This document shows positions 62,920 through 64,000 of a stretch of 64,000 nucleotides of DNA, in pieces. The stretch spans positions 1 through 64,000 of the forward strand of contig NZ_QRNF01000006.1 in NCBI RefSeq assembly GCF_003474435.1, written 5' to 3'. Positions within the stretch are counted from its first letter, which is position 1; each line of letters opens with the position of its first letter. The translations under genes and the position numbers were made by a program. Origin of the DNA: Ruminococcus sp. AF46-10NS (GTDB lineage: Bacteria; Bacillota; Clostridia; Lachnospirales; Lachnospiraceae). The notes beneath the pieces were generated by a model. That model had not been told where the DNA came from. It saw only the letters and a list, made by a program, of their open reading frames with translations, and ran no database searches.

Positions 62920-63558
62920 ATGGAGCATATCACATTATTTACGGATATTCTGCCCGAAGAGCAGGAAAGAATGCGTGTCTGTTTCAAAGTCCGGGAGGCT
63001 TTTTTCCAGAATGGGGAGACGATCATGGAATATTCCAGCTCCATGAAAAAAATCGGTCTGATCCAGGAGGGACGGGCAGTTCTTTACTGCTGTGATGAAG
63101 ACGGGAATGAGTATGTGATCGATGAACTGAACAGAGACAGCGTGTTTGGAGAGCCTTTTTTGCTTCCGGCAGATTCCCAGCATTATTATGTGTGTGCCAC
63201 TACGGATACGAAGGTGATGTTTATTGATTATGAGCACGTGATCAAGCGATGTGAAAATGCCTGTCATCATCACAGTCAGATGGTCAGCAATCTTCTGCAG
63301 ATGATCGCACTTCGCTCCAGACAGCAGACGGACCGTATCTATATGCTTTCCAGGTCCAGCACCAGAAAAAAACTGATGGCGTATCTTCATTCACTGGCCG
63401 CAGAGAAGAATACTGGGAAGTTTAAACTGCCGATGTCATATACTGCGCTGGCTCAGTACTTGAGTGTGGACCGCAGTGCCATGATGCGAGAGATCAGGAA
63501 TCTGACTGATGAAGGTGTACTGTGGCGTGACGGGCGGAATGTGGAACTGCTTATGTGA
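62920..63558 (+). CDS. Crp/Fnr family transcriptional regulator
   Basis: 212 residues. The N-terminal cyclic-nucleotide-type beta barrel has KIGLIQEGRAVLYCCDEDGNEYVIDELNRDSVFGEPFLL; the C-terminal winged helix-turn-helix is MSYTALAQYLSVDRSAMMREIRNLTDEGVLWRDGR. Cys residues occur (VCFKVREAFF; YCCDEDG; CENACHHH), but the Fnr set of four is not present, so the sensed signal is open; heme or nitric oxide sensing (Dnr-like) would fit the divergent flavodiiron gene. GGGGAAAAGAAG precedes the start. Confidence 0.9.
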   Translation: MEHITLFTDILPEEQERMRVCFKVREAFFQNGETIMEYSSSMKKIGLIQEGRAVLYCCDEDGNEYVIDELNRDSVFGEPFLLPADSQHYYVCATTDTKVMFIDYEHVIKRCENACHHHSQMVSNLLQMIALRSRQQTDRIYMLSRSSTRKKLMAYLHSLAAEKNTGKFKLPMSYTALAQYLSVDRSAMMREIRNLTDEGVLWRDGRNVELLM

Positions 63559-63634
63559 ATGTAGAAGAGGGGAAATAAAATGCAAATGACTGTTTTGCTG
63601 TGTGTTTTGCAGAAATGCGAGAGGAGAAGCTATT

Positions 63635-64000
63635 GTGAATATTACAGTAAGAAAATACGAGGAAAAAGATCTTCCGGACCTGATCCGGATCTGGAATGAG
63701 GTTGTAGAAGATGGCGTGGCTTTTCCACAGGAAGAATATCTGAACGAAGAAACAGGAAGAAATTTTTTTGCGGAGCAGACATATACAGCTGCGGCTGTAG
63801 ATAAGGAAAGCGGAAAGGTTTATGGCCTTTATATTCTTCATCCTAATAATATAGGAAGATGCGGACATATCTGCAACGCCAGCTATGCAGTAAGCAGAGA
63901 TTCCAGGGGCCTTCATATCGGAGAAAAACTGGTGTCGGACTGTCTGGTGCAGGGAAAAGAGCACGGCTTTGGAGTTCTGCAGTTTAATGCGGTCGTGGCA
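63635..64000 (+). CDS. GNAT acetyltransferase, 3' end cut by the window
   Basis: GTG 63635 after AGGAG; 122 residues are visible. The sequence begins NITVRKYEEKDLPDLIRIWNEVV and contains LYILHPNNIGRCGHICNASYAVSRDSRGLHIGEKLVSD, with the R-G-x-x-I-G acetyl-CoA loop. It is a GNAT-type N-acetyltransferase; the substrate is unknown. The gene continues past the right edge. Confidence 0.85.
   Translation, partial: MNITVRKYEEKDLPDLIRIWNEVVEDGVAFPQEEYLNEETGRNFFAEQTYTAAAVDKESGKVYGLYILHPNNIGRCGHICNASYAVSRDSRGLHIGEKLVSDCLVQGKEHGFGVLQFNAVVA

Overview
The window looks like the chromosome of a gut Firmicute of the family Lachnospiraceae (Blautia-like). This is inferred from gene content only: moderate GC, strong AGGAGG ribosome binding sites, a T-box leader, DUF4317 and DUF134 genes, a pth-mfd-prsA string, BspA/CHAP surface proteins and an Etf-linked lactate dehydrogenase. 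I see no rRNA, tRNA, CRISPR, phage or transposase gene.

Layout. 1-2771: end of an unrecognised gene, a GH1 beta-glucosidase and a 5'-truncated GH113-like gene. 2900-5090: a DUF134/NifX-type regulator, then a gene graveyard holding a broken permuted ATP-grasp gene, the tail of an M14 desuccinylase-like gene and a fragment of a second DUF134 gene. 5156-9756: lactate oxidation operon (EtfB, ferredoxin-EtfA, FAD lactate dehydrogenase, YkvI-type membrane protein). 9819-13123: GGDEF remnant and a large secreted CHAP/ricin/Ig-like/BspA protein. 13291-16783: ECF sigma and anti-sigma pair, ArsC/Spx-like protein, YitT, ZIP transporter. 16869-23246: probable c-di-GMP-I riboswitch, two hybrid histidine kinases and a damaged GGDEF gene. 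23408-28843: RsmJ-like methyltransferase, EamA transporter, nitroreductase, alpha/beta hydrolase, AGCS symporter. 28865-33099: T-box leader driving a TRAP transporter whose large permease is fused to two tandem substrate-binding domains. 33325-38158: three COG0523 (CobW) GTPases with two unknown partners, probably metal allocation. 38240-43534: pth, mfd, prsA-like. 43667-47383 (minus): HAD phosphatase, DUF4317, phosphoribosyltransferase, Hsp20. 47850-53055: GH36-like alpha-galactosidase, AraC regulator, Fe-S aldo-keto reductase, EIIC-like membrane protein. 53066-57414: a possible structured RNA, DnaJ/CbpA, SH3-repeat secreted protein, LysR, nitroreductase. 57699-64000: acylphosphatase, CdaR regulator divergent from glycerate kinase, FprA-type flavodiiron protein divergent from a Crp/Fnr regulator, and the start of a GNAT acetyltransferase.

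The most unusual system is the T-box-controlled TRAP transporter with a DctM-SBP-SBP fusion. The SBP repeats are nearly identical at DNA level.

Caution: at least twelve otherwise well-conserved genes, including mfd, carry frame breaks. Every one whose frames I compared is repaired by adding one base. Such one-directional error suggests sequencing or assembly deletions rather than real gene decay for most of them. The merged coordinates given here assume this.
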